Of a stretch of 64,000 nucleotides of DNA, positions 43,151-52,474 are shown one piece after another; position 1 is the first letter of the stretch; each line of letters starts with the position of its first letter. The stretch comes from Rubrivivax sp. (GTDB lineage: Bacteria > Pseudomonadota > Gammaproteobacteria > Burkholderiales > Burkholderiaceae_C): the NCBI GenBank assembly GCA_019635315.1, contig JAHBZT010000001.1, positions 1,224,001 to 1,288,000 on the forward strand. Direction: 5' to 3'. The translations under genes were made by a program, and so were the position numbers. The notes under the pieces are model-generated. The model had not been told where the DNA came from. It saw only the letters and a program-made list of their open reading frames with translations, and did not search any database.

Positions 43151-45400
43151 ATGAAGCCGCTGTGGTTGGCCGGCCTGCTGGCCTTGTTCGCGCTGCCGGA
43201 CGCGCTCGCGTCGCCGTCCGCCGAGCCGCCTGCACCTTCGTCCGGCGCCGCGCGCTGGGGCGACACGCCCGCGCAGGTGCAGGGCGCACCACGACCGCGC
43301 ATCGGCCTCGTGCTGGGCGGCGGCGGCGCGCGCGGCGCCGCGCACATCGGCGTGCTGGAGGTGCTGGAGCGGCTGCGCGTGCCGGTGGACTGCGTCGCCG
43401 GCACCAGCATGGGCGCGCTGGTGGCCGGCGCCTGGGCCTCGGGCCTGGGGCCGGCACGCATGCGGCGCGAGCTCGCCCGGGCCGACTGGGGCGACATGTT
43501 CGTCGACAGCCCGGACTACACCGAGCAGAGTTTTCGCGGCCGCCGGCTGTCACAGCGCTTCCTGCCCGGTACCGAGGTCGGCATCCAGGACGGCAGCGCG
43601 GTCGCCGCGCCGGGGCTGGTGACCGGGCAGAAGATCAAGCTCTTCTTCAACCAGCTGGTCGGCGCCGATACCGGCGAGCGCGAACTGCAGCAGCTGCCGC
43701 TGCCGGTGTCCATGATCGCCACCGACATTGGCAACGGCGAGCGCGTGGTGCTGCGCGACGGCAGCGTGACGATGGCGATGCGCGCCAGCATGTCGGTGCC
43801 GACGCTGCTGGCCCCGCTGGAGTACCGCGGCCGCCGGCTGGTCGACGGCGGGCTGGTCGACAACGTGCCGATCCGCGAGGTGCGCGAGCGCTGCGGCGCC
43901 GACGTGGTGATCGCCGTCAACGTCGGCTCGCCGCCGCTGAAGCCCGAGCAGGTGACCGGGCTGCTCAGCGTCACCGCGCAGATGGTCGCGCTGCTGACCG
44001 AGCAGAACGTGCAGGCCTCGCTGGCCACGCTGAAACCGGGCGACATCTACATCCAGCCCGCGCTCGACGGCATCACGGCCGCCGACTTCGCGCGCCACGC
44101 CGAGACCGCCGACCGCGGCCGCGCCGCCGCCGAGGCGCTGGCGCCGCGCCTGGCCGCGCTGGCCGTGGACGAGGCGGCCTATGCGGCCTGGCAGCGCAGC
44201 GTCTCGGTGCGCGACCGCGACGTGCCGCGTGTCGACGAGATCCGCGTCGGCGGCCTGCGCCGGGTGCAGCCGGAACTGGTCAGCCGCTGGCTGCAGCAGC
44301 AGGCCGGCGCGCCGCTGGACGCCGAGCAGCTGCGGCGCGACCTGCTGCGCGCCTTCGGCGACGGCTGGTACGAGTACGTGGACTACGCGCTGGTGCGCGA
44401 GGGCCAGCGCAACGTGCTGAGCATCCTGCCGGTGGAGAAGAGCTGGGGTCCGGACTACCTGCGCCTGGGCCTGCGCCTGGACAGCAACCTGCGCCAGGGT
44501 TCCAGCTACCAGCTGCGCGCCGGCTACCAGCGCACCTGGCTCAATGCCTTCGGCGGCGAACTGCTGCTGGTCGGCGAGCTGGGCAGCGCCACCGGCGCCA
44601 GCGTCGAGTGGTACCAGCCGGTGGTGCGCGGGCAGGGGCTGTTTGCCGACGCGCAGGCCGAGTACCGCCGCGAGCGCAACGACTACTGGCTGCGCGAGCA
44701 GCGCATCGCCGAGTACCGCAGCGCGCGCACGCGGCTGGACCTGACGCTGGGCGTCAACCTGGCGCTGTTCGGCCAGCTGCGCGCCGGCTGGCGCGAGAGC
44801 AAGGTCACGAATGCGCTGGAGACCGGGCTGGACGTGCTCTCGGTGCTGCCCGAGCGCAGCACCGGCGGTTGGCTGGTCGTGCTGGACCTGGACCGCCGCG
44901 ACCAGCTGTATACGCCGCGCAGCGGCTGGTCGGCGCTGGCCAGCTGGTTCAACGACGACCGCAACGACTACGCCAAGCTGTCGCTGGAGCTGCGCGGTGC
45001 GCTGCCGCTGGCCGACTGGGTGCTGGCCGGCCGCGCCAGCTGGGTCGACTCGCCGCGCGGCGAGCTGCCGTTCAACGAGGCCGCGCGCCTGGGCGGCTTC
45101 CTCAACCTGACCGGCTACGCCACCGGCCAGCTGATCGGCGACCGCGTCGCCTACCTGGGCCTGCGCGGCGAACGCATCATCGGCCGCCTGCCGCTGGGCC
45201 TGCGCGGCGACATGCGGGCCGGCATCGCGCTGGAAGGCGGCTACGTCGGCCGGCCCTATGCGCTGCAGAAGCGCGACGGCTGGATCGGCGGCCTGGCCCT
45301 CTACCTGGGCGGCGAGACACCGCTGGGGCCGGTCTTCGTCGGCATCGGCAGCGCGGCCGGCGGGGCGACCAACGGCTACCTGTTCATCGGCGCGCCCTGA
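43151..45400 (+). CDS. Patatin-like type Vd autotransporter (PlpD-like)
   Basis: The 749-aa protein has a signal peptide (cleaved near ALAS) and a patatin lipase domain with GGGGARGAAHIG, Ser86 in GTSMGA and Asp232 in LVDGG. A POTRA-like stretch (VDEIRVGGLRRVQPELVSRW) follows. The last ~320 residues form an Omp85-type beta-barrel with many alternating strands, ending TNGYLFIGAP. This is the PlpD/type Vd layout in which the lipase is exported by its own barrel; related proteins cleave phospholipids. The 14-bp array lies upstream, and a 27-bp array begins in its last codons. Confidence 0.92.
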   Translation: MKPLWLAGLLALFALPDALASPSAEPPAPSSGAARWGDTPAQVQGAPRPRIGLVLGGGGARGAAHIGVLEVLERLRVPVDCVAGTSMGALVAGAWASGLGPARMRRELARADWGDMFVDSPDYTEQSFRGRRLSQRFLPGTEVGIQDGSAVAAPGLVTGQKIKLFFNQLVGADTGERELQQLPLPVSMIATDIGNGERVVLRDGSVTMAMRASMSVPTLLAPLEYRGRRLVDGGLVDNVPIREVRERCGADVVIAVNVGSPPLKPEQVTGLLSVTAQMVALLTEQNVQASLATLKPGDIYIQPALDGITAADFARHAETADRGRAAAEALAPRLAALAVDEAAYAAWQRSVSVRDRDVPRVDEIRVGGLRRVQPELVSRWLQQQAGAPLDAEQLRRDLLRAFGDGWYEYVDYALVREGQRNVLSILPVEKSWGPDYLRLGLRLDSNLRQGSSYQLRAGYQRTWLNAFGGELLLVGELGSATGASVEWYQPVVRGQGLFADAQAEYRRERNDYWLREQRIAEYRSARTRLDLTLGVNLALFGQLRAGWRESKVTNALETGLDVLSVLPERSTGGWLVVLDLDRRDQLYTPRSGWSALASWFNDDRNDYAKLSLELRGALPLADWVLAGRASWVDSPRGELPFNEAARLGGFLNLTGYATGQLIGDRVAYLGLRGERIIGRLPLGLRGDMRAGIALEGGYVGRPYALQKRDGWIGGLALYLGGETPLGPVFVGIGSAAGGATNGYLFIGAP

Positions 45401-45493
45401 GCACCGCCAAGCATCGGCGCGCCCTGAGCGCCGTCAAGCATCACCGCGCCCTGAGCGGGGCCAAGCATCGGCGCGTCCTGAGCGCCGCCACGG
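45386..45493. repeat. 27-bp tandem repeat containing the stop codon, four units
   Basis: Units start at 45386, 45413, 45440 and 45467. Each begins ATCGGCGCG (or ATCACCGCG), continues CCCTGAGC (TCCTGAGC in the last), and ends near CAAGC. The first unit holds the last codons and stop of the patatin gene (Ile-Gly-Ala-Pro-stop), so the gene's 3' end has been copied three times downstream. The later units carry in-phase stops too. Confidence 0.85.
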
Positions 45494-45653
45494 CCGGGGC
45501 CCGCCGGGAGCGCCCGCCGTGCGGGCCCGAAGCGTCGCGCGCGGCCGCCGGGCCTGCAGAGGCGCGGAGCGCGGTTCGTGTACATCGTGTTGCGGGTCCG
45601 GCGCGGGCAGCGTTTACGCTCGCAGGTTTTCTGCCCTGCTGCACCCGACCCCG

Positions 45654-46334
45654 ATGCCCTTCCGGTCCCGCAACGACAGCTTCACCCTCTACGGCCGCCG
45701 GCGTTCGAGCTGGCGGGTGCCGCGCTGGCTGGTGCTGCTGCTGCTGGGCATGGCCAGCGGCGCCGCTGGCCTGTGGTGGGTGCAGGAGCGCCACCTGCCG
45801 CCGCGGCTGGGCATGCAGGCGTCGCAGCAACTGCTGCAGTCGCAGTCGCGCGCCGAGGCCGAGGCGACGCGCCTGGCCGCCGAGCTGACGCAGGCGCGCA
45901 CGGCGCTGGCCGCGGCCGAGCAGCAGCTGCGCACGCAGGGCGAGGACCTGGCGGCGCAGCGCAGCGCCGTCGAGCGGCTGCGCGAGGACCTCGCGCTGGT
46001 GCTGCCGGCGCTGCCGCCCGACCCGCGCGGCGGTGCCGTCGAGGTGCGCGCGGCGCGCTTCGCGGCGCGCGGCGGGCAGCTCGACTACGGCGTCGCGCTG
46101 ACGCGCGAGCCGGCGCCGCGGCCGCTGGCCGTGACGTTGCGCCTGGTCGCGACGGGGGCTGGCCGCGCGACCGCGGTCGAACTGCCGGCGCAGGACCTGA
46201 CGCCGGGCCGGCACGAGGTGCTGCGCGGCCGCGTGGCGCTGCCGGCCGGCTTCCAGCCGGAGCAGGTCACGGTGCGCATCGTCGATGCGAAGTCCGGCGC
46301 GCTGCTCGGCGCGCGCACGCTGATCGTGCGCTGA
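45654..46334 (+). CDS. Membrane-anchored coiled-coil protein of unknown function
   Basis: The 226-aa protein has a basic N-terminus, one transmembrane helix (WLVLLLLGMASGAAGLWWV, about residues 25-43) and a coiled-coil of ~65 residues (RAEAEATRLAAELTQARTAL, AAQRSAVERLREDL). The C-terminal ~110-residue beta-rich domain includes GGQLDYGVALTREP and FQPEQVTVRIVDAKSG. This resembles the DUF6776-like proteins seen in Burkholderiales. It would sit in the inner membrane with its coil and beta domain in the periplasm. Function is unknown. Confidence 0.75.
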   Translation: MPFRSRNDSFTLYGRRRSSWRVPRWLVLLLLGMASGAAGLWWVQERHLPPRLGMQASQQLLQSQSRAEAEATRLAAELTQARTALAAAEQQLRTQGEDLAAQRSAVERLREDLALVLPALPPDPRGGAVEVRAARFAARGGQLDYGVALTREPAPRPLAVTLRLVATGAGRATAVELPAQDLTPGRHEVLRGRVALPAGFQPEQVTVRIVDAKSGALLGARTLIVR

Positions 46335-46379
46335 ACGCAGCGTGCCGGCCATCGGGCCGAGGCCGCGGCGCCGGTGACG

Positions 46380-47462
46380 CTAGGCGCGCAGTCCGGCGAC
46401 GCCCTGTCGCGCCGCGGCCAGCCCCTGCTCGACGATGCGCTGCTTCCAGGCGTCGGTGTCGGTGTAGAAGGCGTCGCGCAGCTGGCGCTTGATCGCGTCG
46501 CGCTGCGCGGCCGGCGCCTCGGGGTGGTTCTCCAGCCACTGGTCCGCGCGCAAGGCATCGATGACCTCGGGCAGCGGCTGCGTGCCGTATTCCATCGCGA
46601 TGCCGGTGTACTCGGCCTGCGCGCATTCCTGGTAGGCGGCCAGCCACATCAGGCCCGACAGCAGCGCCGAGGCCGACGAGCCGTCGTAGATCGAGGTCAC
46701 TTCCGCGCCCCACCAGGCACGGGCGCGCGCCAGCGCGGCGGCGTCGTCGCGGCAGGCGAAGATGCGCTCGCCGTGGCCGCTGGGACCCAGGCCGGTGTGC
46801 AGGTCGATCCAGGCCAGCCGCGTGCAGCGCGTGCCGTGCTCCTGCAGCACGTGGCGCAGCGTGACCTGGCTCCAGGTCGGGTTGCGGCCGCCGTAGAACA
46901 GACCCTCGGGATGGTCGTACTGGCCGCCACTGATGGCGGTTTGCAGCGCGCGCGCGCCATGCCGCTCGGCAAAGGCGGCGAGCCCGGCTTCGGCCTCGGG
47001 CGGCGGCGGCCAGGTCGCCGGCACCACCCAGTGCGCGATCTCGTCGTAGGCGGTGTTGCGCGGCAGCGGCTGGCCGAAGTCGTGCCAGTTGCGGTTGAGG
47101 TCCACGTTCTCCTGCGTCGTGCGGCGGATCCAGGAGAAGCCGTAGGGGTTCAGCGCATGCACGAACAGCAGCGCGACATTCGACTCGCGGGCCGCGTCCA
47201 GGAAGGCGGCATCGGCCAGCAGCGCACCCTGCACGCCGGAGCCGCAGAAGCCCTCGACGCCATGGCAGCCGCTGCTGACCAGCAGCAGTGCCGGCGCGTC
47301 GGCCGGCCCGATGCGCGCGACGTCCATCGCCAGCGTCTCGCCGTCGCGGCCGAGCAGCGGGTGCACATGCGACTGCACGCGCGCGCCGGCGGCCTCGGCC
47401 GCGGCGAGAAACTTGCCGCGCGCCTCGGCGTAGCTCTGCGCGAAGAAGGCGGCCGTCGTCAT
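46380..47462 (-). CDS. DUF2817 family M14-like zinc carboxypeptidase
   Basis: The 360-aa protein has the M14-like metal and active-site pattern: SSGCHGVEGFCGSGV where HxxE holds zinc, NPYGFSWIRRTTQENVDLNR, and WIDLHTGLGPSGHGE carrying the second zinc histidine. This is the DUF2817 group of predicted deacylases or carboxypeptidases. The C-terminal part is helical (PLPEVIDALRADQWLENH). ATG 47462 lies nine bases after the M20 stop, so the two are an operon for peptide or amide turnover. Confidence 0.85.
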   Translation of the reverse strand: MTTAAFFAQSYAEARGKFLAAAEAAGARVQSHVHPLLGRDGETLAMDVARIGPADAPALLLVSSGCHGVEGFCGSGVQGALLADAAFLDAARESNVALLFVHALNPYGFSWIRRTTQENVDLNRNWHDFGQPLPRNTAYDEIAHWVVPATWPPPPEAEAGLAAFAERHGARALQTAISGGQYDHPEGLFYGGRNPTWSQVTLRHVLQEHGTRCTRLAWIDLHTGLGPSGHGERIFACRDDAAALARARAWWGAEVTSIYDGSSASALLSGLMWLAAYQECAQAEYTGIAMEYGTQPLPEVIDALRADQWLENHPEAPAAQRDAIKRQLRDAFYTDTDAWKQRIVEQGLAAARQGVAGLRA

Positions 47463-47470
47463 CGCCGCCG

Positions 47471-48673
47471 TCAGCGCGCCGGCGCCGGCTGGCGCAGCCA
47501 CTCCTCGGCCAGCCGCACCCAGCAGGTGGCGCCCAGCGGGATCAGCTCGTCGTTGAAGTCGTAGCTGGGGTTGTGCAGCATGCAGGGGCCCAGGCCGTGG
47601 CCGCCCTCGCGGTGGCTGCCGTCGCCGTTGCCGATCGCGAAATAGCAGCCGGGCTTGGCCTGCAGGAAGAAGCTGAAGTCCTCGGCGCCCATCGTGGGTT
47701 CGAAGGGCACGACGTTGGCTTCGCCGACGACGTGGCCCAGCACGCGCTGCACGAATTCGGTCTCCGCCGCATGGTTGACGGTGGGCGGGTAGTTGCGCTT
47801 GAACATGAACTCGCACTCGGCGCCGAAGGCGGCGCAGGTGTGCTCGGCCACTTCCTTCATGCGGCGCTCGATCAGGTCCAGCGTCTCCAGGCTGAAGGTG
47901 CGCACGGTGCCGCGGATCTCGGCCGTCTCGGGGACCACGTTGATCGCTTCGCCGGTGTGGATCATCGTCGCGCTGATCACGCCGGGGTCGATCGGGCGCC
48001 GGTTGCGCGTGATGATGGTCTGCCAGGCCATCACCATCTGGCAGGCCACGGGCACCGGGTCGATGCCCAGGTGCGGCAGCGCGGCATGGCTGCCCTTGCC
48101 GGTGATCGTGACCTTGAATTCGTTGCTGCTGGCCAGCATCGCGCCCGGGTTGACGCCGATCATGCCGACCTTCATGCCCGGCCAGTTGTGGGCGCCGAAG
48201 ACGGCCTCCATCGGGAATTTCTCGAAGATGCCGTCCTTGATCATCTCGCGCGCGCCGCCGCCGCCTTCCTCGGCCGGCTGGAAGATCAGGTAGACGGTGC
48301 CGTCGAAGTTGCGGTGCCTGGCCAGGTGCTTGGCCGCGGCCAGCAGCATCGCGGTGTGGCCGTCGTGGCCGCAGGCGTGCATCTTGCCGGGGTGGCGGCT
48401 GGCATGCGGGAAGACGTTGTGCTCGGTCATCGGCAGCGCGTCGATGTCGGCGCGCAGCCCGACGGCGCGCGGCGAGCTGCCGTTCTTCACGATGCCGATG
48501 ACGCCGGTCTTGCCCAGGCCGCGGTGGATGGGGATGCCCCAGTCGGTCAGCGCCTTGGCGATGACGTCGGCGGTGCGTTCCTCCTGGAACGCCAGTTCCG
48601 GGTGGGCATGGATGTCGCGGCGGATCCTCGTGATCTCGGCAGCGTCGGCCAGGATGGGTTCGAGCAGGTTCAT
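47471..48673 (-). CDS. M20 family amidohydrolase (hippurate hydrolase-like)
   Basis: The 400-aa enzyme hydrolyses N-acyl amino acids. It has HAHPELAFQEERTADVI, LRADIDALPM, the metal motif HACGHDGHTAMLL, FQPAEEGGGGA and the C-terminal MGAEDFSFFLQ with HNPSYDFND. These are the hallmarks of the AmhX/HipO group in peptidase family M20. The start at 48673 lies 99 bases from the divergent oxidoreductase gene. The following DUF2817 gene is probably co-transcribed. Confidence 0.93.
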   Translation of the reverse strand: MNLLEPILADAAEITRIRRDIHAHPELAFQEERTADVIAKALTDWGIPIHRGLGKTGVIGIVKNGSSPRAVGLRADIDALPMTEHNVFPHASRHPGKMHACGHDGHTAMLLAAAKHLARHRNFDGTVYLIFQPAEEGGGGAREMIKDGIFEKFPMEAVFGAHNWPGMKVGMIGVNPGAMLASSNEFKVTITGKGSHAALPHLGIDPVPVACQMVMAWQTIITRNRRPIDPGVISATMIHTGEAINVVPETAEIRGTVRTFSLETLDLIERRMKEVAEHTCAAFGAECEFMFKRNYPPTVNHAAETEFVQRVLGHVVGEANVVPFEPTMGAEDFSFFLQAKPGCYFAIGNGDGSHREGGHGLGPCMLHNPSYDFNDELIPLGATCWVRLAEEWLRQPAPAR

Positions 48674-48772
48674 GGCGGTGCGGTGCGGACGGACGAAGGG
48701 GCATCTTATGCCGCGCCGCGGGTGATTGCGCCCTGGGGGTTTGCCGGCCCGCCGCTGTGGCACAGTGACGGC

Positions 48773-50863
48773 ATGACGACGGCCGACCCCGCCATCGCCG
48801 CCGCCGGCGCCGCGCCCGGCAGCGGCGCCAGCCGCGTCGTGCAGGGCGCCTGCCCGCACGACTGCCCCGACACCTGCGCGCTGCGCATCACCGTGCAGGA
48901 CGGCCGCGTGGTGCGCGTCGCCGGCGACCCCGACCACCCGCCCACCGGCGGCGTGCTGTGCACCAAGGTCAGCCGCTACGCCGAGCGCAGCTACCACCCC
49001 GAGCGTGTGCTGACGCCGCTCAGGCGCGTCGGCCGCAAGGGCGAGGGCCGCTTCGAGCCGGTGAGCTGGGACGCCGCGCTGGACGAGATCGCGGCGCGGC
49101 TGAAGGCCATCGCCGCGCGCGACCCCCAGGCCATCGTGCCCTACAGCTACGCCGGCACCATGGGCCTGGTGCAGGCCGAGGGCATGGCGGCGCGCTTCTT
49201 CCACCGCCTGGGCGCCAGCCTGCTGGACCGCACGATCTGCGCCAGCGCCGGCGGCGACGCGCTGGTCGCCACCTACGGCGCCAAGGTCGGCATGCACGTG
49301 CAACATTTTGCCGAGAGCCGGCTGATCCTGATCTGGGGCAGCAACCCCATCACCTCCAGCGTGCACTTCTGGAACCTGGCGCAGCAGGCCAAGCGCAACG
49401 GGGCCACGCTGGTCGCCATCGACCCGCGGCGCACCGACACGGCCGAGAAGTGCCACCTGCACCTGGCACTGCGCCCGGGCAGCGACGGCGCGCTGGCGCT
49501 GGCGCTGATGCACGAGCTGATCCGCCACGAGTGGCTGGACCACGACTACCTGGCGCGCCACGTCAACGGCTGGCCGGCGCTGCGCGAGCGCGCGCTGCAG
49601 TGGCCGCCCGAGCGCGCCGCCGCGGTGTGCGGGCTGCCGCTGCAGCAGATCGTCGAGCTGGCGCGCCTGTACGGCACGACCAAGCCGGCGGCGATCCGCC
49701 TGAACTACGGCATGCAGCGCGTGCGCGGCGGCGGCAACGCCGTGCGGCTGATCGTGCTGCTGCCCTGCCTGACCGGCGCCTGGCGGCATCGCGCCGGCGG
49801 GCTGCTGCTCTCGTCCAGCGGCTGGTTCCTCGGCCGCCGGCGCGACGCCTGGCTGCAGCGGCCGGACCTCCTGCCGGGCGGCCGCCGCCCGCGCACGATC
49901 AACATGAGCACCATCGGCGACGACCTGCTGCGCGAGGCCTCGCCGCCCTTCGGCCCGAAGATCGAGGCACTGGTCGTCTACAACAGCAACCCGGTCGCGG
50001 TGGCGCCCGAAAGCGGCAAGGTCGTCGCCGGCTTCGCGCGCGACGACCTGTTCACCGTGGTGCTGGAGCACTTCCTCACCGACACCGCCGACCACGCCGA
50101 CTTCGTGCTGCCGGCGACCACGCAGCTGGAGCACTGGGACGCGCACAGCGCCTACGGCCACACCTGGGCGCTGCTGAACCGGCCGGCCATCGAGCCGCTG
50201 GGCCAGGCCAAGAGCAATGCCGAGATCTTCCGCCTGCTCGCTGCGCGCATGGGCTTCACCGAGCCCTGCTTCGCCGACAGCGACGAGGTCATGGCGCTCG
50301 GCGCCTACGACCCGGCGCAGGTCGACCTGGCGTCGCTGCGCGAGCGCGGCTGGGCGAAGCTGGAGCTGCCGGAGGCGCCTTTCGCCGACGGCGGCTTTCC
50401 CACGGCCGACGGCCGCGCCGTCGTCGACGCGCCGGGGCTGGGCGTGCCCGACTTCGTGCCCAACCACGAATGCGCCGAGACGACGCCGGCGCTCGCCGCG
50501 CGTTACCCGCTGCAGATGATCTCGCCACCGGCGCGCCATTTCCTCAACAGCAGCTTCGTCAACGTCGCCAGCCTGCGCGCCGCCGAACGCGAGCCGCTGC
50601 TGGAGATGCACCCGGCGGACGCCGCCGCGCGCGGCATCGCCGACGGCGCAACGGTGCGTGTCTTCAACGACCGCGGCGAATACCTGTGCAAGGCGGCGGT
50701 CGGTGCGCGTGCGCGGCCCGGCGTCGTCAACGGGCTGGGCGTGTGGTGGCGCAAGGACGGGCTGGCCGGCAGCAATGTCAACCAGCTGACGCACCAGCGG
50801 CTGACCGACATCGGCCGGGCACCGTCGTTCTACGACTGCCTGGTCGAGGTCGAGGCGGCGTGA
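48773..50863 (+). CDS. Molybdopterin-dependent oxidoreductase (DMSO reductase family)
   Basis: The 696-aa protein has an N-terminal [4Fe-4S] site (Cys27, Cys31, Cys35 in CPHDCPDTCALR, and Cys63 in VLCTK) and the molybdopterin-binding domains of the DMSO reductase family (LIWGSNPITSSVHFW, VAIDPRRTDTAEKCHLHL, YNSNPVAVAPES). The C-terminal module ends with GLGVWWRKDGLAGSNVNQLT. No Tat signal is present, so it is cytoplasmic. No partner electron-transfer subunit is encoded beside it. Substrate cannot be told from the sequence; formate-dehydrogenase-like or other functions remain open. Confidence 0.88.
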   Translation: MTTADPAIAAAGAAPGSGASRVVQGACPHDCPDTCALRITVQDGRVVRVAGDPDHPPTGGVLCTKVSRYAERSYHPERVLTPLRRVGRKGEGRFEPVSWDAALDEIAARLKAIAARDPQAIVPYSYAGTMGLVQAEGMAARFFHRLGASLLDRTICASAGGDALVATYGAKVGMHVQHFAESRLILIWGSNPITSSVHFWNLAQQAKRNGATLVAIDPRRTDTAEKCHLHLALRPGSDGALALALMHELIRHEWLDHDYLARHVNGWPALRERALQWPPERAAAVCGLPLQQIVELARLYGTTKPAAIRLNYGMQRVRGGGNAVRLIVLLPCLTGAWRHRAGGLLLSSSGWFLGRRRDAWLQRPDLLPGGRRPRTINMSTIGDDLLREASPPFGPKIEALVVYNSNPVAVAPESGKVVAGFARDDLFTVVLEHFLTDTADHADFVLPATTQLEHWDAHSAYGHTWALLNRPAIEPLGQAKSNAEIFRLLAARMGFTEPCFADSDEVMALGAYDPAQVDLASLRERGWAKLELPEAPFADGGFPTADGRAVVDAPGLGVPDFVPNHECAETTPALAARYPLQMISPPARHFLNSSFVNVASLRAAEREPLLEMHPADAAARGIADGATVRVFNDRGEYLCKAAVGARARPGVVNGLGVWWRKDGLAGSNVNQLTHQRLTDIGRAPSFYDCLVEVEAA

Positions 50864-50870
50864 CCGCGCC

Positions 50871-51974
50871 GTGCGCCGGTTCTCCTGGAAGGCCTGGGCG
50901 CTGATGGCGGGGCTGGGCGGGCTGGCCGGCACGCTGCTCGTCGCTGCCGGTGCGGTGTGCTTCACCAGCGGCTGCAGCACCCTGGGCTACTACGCGCAGG
51001 CCGCCAATGGCCACCTGGACCTGCTGCAGCGCTCGCGCCCGGTGGCCGACTGGCTGGCCGACGAGACCACGCCGGCGCCGCTGCGCGAGCGCCTGGAACT
51101 CAGCCAGCGCATGCGCGACTTTGCCGTGGCCGAGCTGAAGCTGCCCGACAACCGCAGCTACCGCCGCTATGCCGACCTCGGCCGCAGCGCGGTCGTGTGG
51201 AACGTGGTCGCGGCGCCCGAGCTGTCGCTGGAGCTCAAGACCTGGTGCTTCGCGTTCACCGGCTGCATCGGCTACCGCGGCTACTTCCGCAAGGAGGCGG
51301 CCGATGCGATGGCCGCGCAGCTGCGCGCCGAGGGCTACGAGGTCAGCGTCTACGGCGTGCCGGCCTACTCCACGCTGGGCCGCACCGACTGGCTGGGCGG
51401 CGACCCGCTGCTCAATACCTTCCTGAACTGGCCCGAGGGCGAGCTGGCGCGGCTGATCTTCCACGAGCTGGCGCACCAGGTCGTCTACGTCGACGACGAC
51501 ACGACCTTCAACGAGTCGTTCGCGACCGCGGTCGAGCGCATCGGCGGCGCGCGCTGGCTGCTGCGCCACGGTTCGCAGGCGGCGCGCGACGACCATGCCG
51601 CGCTGACCGAGCGGCGCGCCGAGTTCCGGGAACTGACGCTGCGATACCGGGACTCGCTGGCGGCGCTGTACGCCACCGCGCTGCCGCCGGAGACCCAGCG
51701 CCAGCGCAAGGCCACGCTGCTGGCCGCGATGCGCGCCGAGCACCAGCAGCTCAAGGCCACGCGCTGGGCCGGCTTCACCGGCTACGACCGCTGGTTCGAC
51801 GAGGCCAACAATGCCTCGCTCGGCGTGCTGGCGGCCTACTTCGACCTCGTGCCCGGTTTCGAGCGCCTGTTCGACCGCAGCGGCGGCGACTTCGAGCGCT
51901 TCTACGCCGAGGTGCGCACGCTGGCCGCCTTGCCGCGCGAGCAGCGCCGCGCGACACTGGAATCCCTGCGCTGA
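50871..51974 (+). CDS. Predicted zinc aminopeptidase (PF10023-like)
   Basis: The 367-aa protein starts with GTG seven bases after the oxidoreductase stop. It has an N-terminal hydrophobic segment (LMAGLGGLAGTLLVAAGAVC) and a lipobox-like TSGC, so it is probably membrane-anchored or a lipoprotein. The zinc site is FHELAHQVVYVDDDTTFNES, where HExxH and a later glutamate (FATAVE) are the ligands. This pattern matches the putative aminopeptidase family found next to such genes in beta-proteobacteria. Substrate unknown. Confidence 0.82.
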   Translation: MRRFSWKAWALMAGLGGLAGTLLVAAGAVCFTSGCSTLGYYAQAANGHLDLLQRSRPVADWLADETTPAPLRERLELSQRMRDFAVAELKLPDNRSYRRYADLGRSAVVWNVVAAPELSLELKTWCFAFTGCIGYRGYFRKEAADAMAAQLRAEGYEVSVYGVPAYSTLGRTDWLGGDPLLNTFLNWPEGELARLIFHELAHQVVYVDDDTTFNESFATAVERIGGARWLLRHGSQAARDDHAALTERRAEFRELTLRYRDSLAALYATALPPETQRQRKATLLAAMRAEHQQLKATRWAGFTGYDRWFDEANNASLGVLAAYFDLVPGFERLFDRSGGDFERFYAEVRTLAALPREQRRATLESLR

Positions 51975-51995
51975 CACCGCCCGACGAGGAGCACC

Positions 51996-52382
51996 GTGCC
52001 CGACATCCACATCCGCCGCGAACACCAGCTCGGCCTGGCCAAGGCGCGCAAGGTCGCGCTGCAGTGGGCCGAGGAGGCCGAGAGCAAGTTCGACATGGCC
52101 TGCACCGTGATCGAGGGCGAATACAGCGACACCGTCGAGTTCAAGCGCAGCGGCGTCAGCGGGCGGCTGATCGTGGCCGCCGACCACTTCGACCTTGACG
52201 CCAGGCTGGGCTTCCTGCTCGGCGCCTTCAGCAAGACCATCGAGCACGAGATCACCAAGAACCTCGACGCGCTGCTGGCCCAGGCGCCGGCCGGCGCCAA
52301 GGGTGGCGCGAAGGCACCGGCTGCCGCGGCGAAGAAGGCGGCTGCGAAGAAGGCGCCGGCGAAGAAGACGGCGGCGAAGTAG
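51996..52382 (+). CDS. Polyhydroxyalkanoic acid system protein (PHA_gran_rgn family)
   Basis: The 128-aa protein starts with GTG 51996 (GAGGAG upstream). Residues 1-95 match the PHA_gran_rgn family: IHIRREHQLGLAKARKVALQ, DTVEFKRSGVSGRLIV and FDLDARLGFLLGAFSKTIEH. The last ~30 residues are a Lys/Ala/Pro tail (KKAAAKKAPAKKTAAK) similar to histone H1 tails and to PHA-linked DNA-binding proteins. It may link storage granules or stored polymer to the nucleoid. It is 21 bases after the peptidase gene. Confidence 0.85.
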   Translation: MPDIHIRREHQLGLAKARKVALQWAEEAESKFDMACTVIEGEYSDTVEFKRSGVSGRLIVAADHFDLDARLGFLLGAFSKTIEHEITKNLDALLAQAPAGAKGGAKAPAAAAKKAAAKKAPAKKTAAK

Positions 52383-52474
52383 GCGACGGCAGCTCAGGCA
52401 GCCCCCCGGGCCGCGCGGCCGGCCCGCAAGACCCGTCGTCGATGCCGGCTTGTCCGGCGCGGCATCATGCTGGC

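Noticed and set aside
43053-45493. The 14-bp and 27-bp tandem arrays as a possible CRISPR array
   Set aside because: Units are directly adjacent without unique spacers, and no cas gene is near.
47471-50980. Single 1169-codon minus-strand frame spanning the M20 hydrolase and beyond
   Set aside because: Only the part up to 48673 matches the hydrolase family; the upstream extension is antisense to the molybdopterin oxidoreductase, which has clear iron-sulfur and cofactor motifs.
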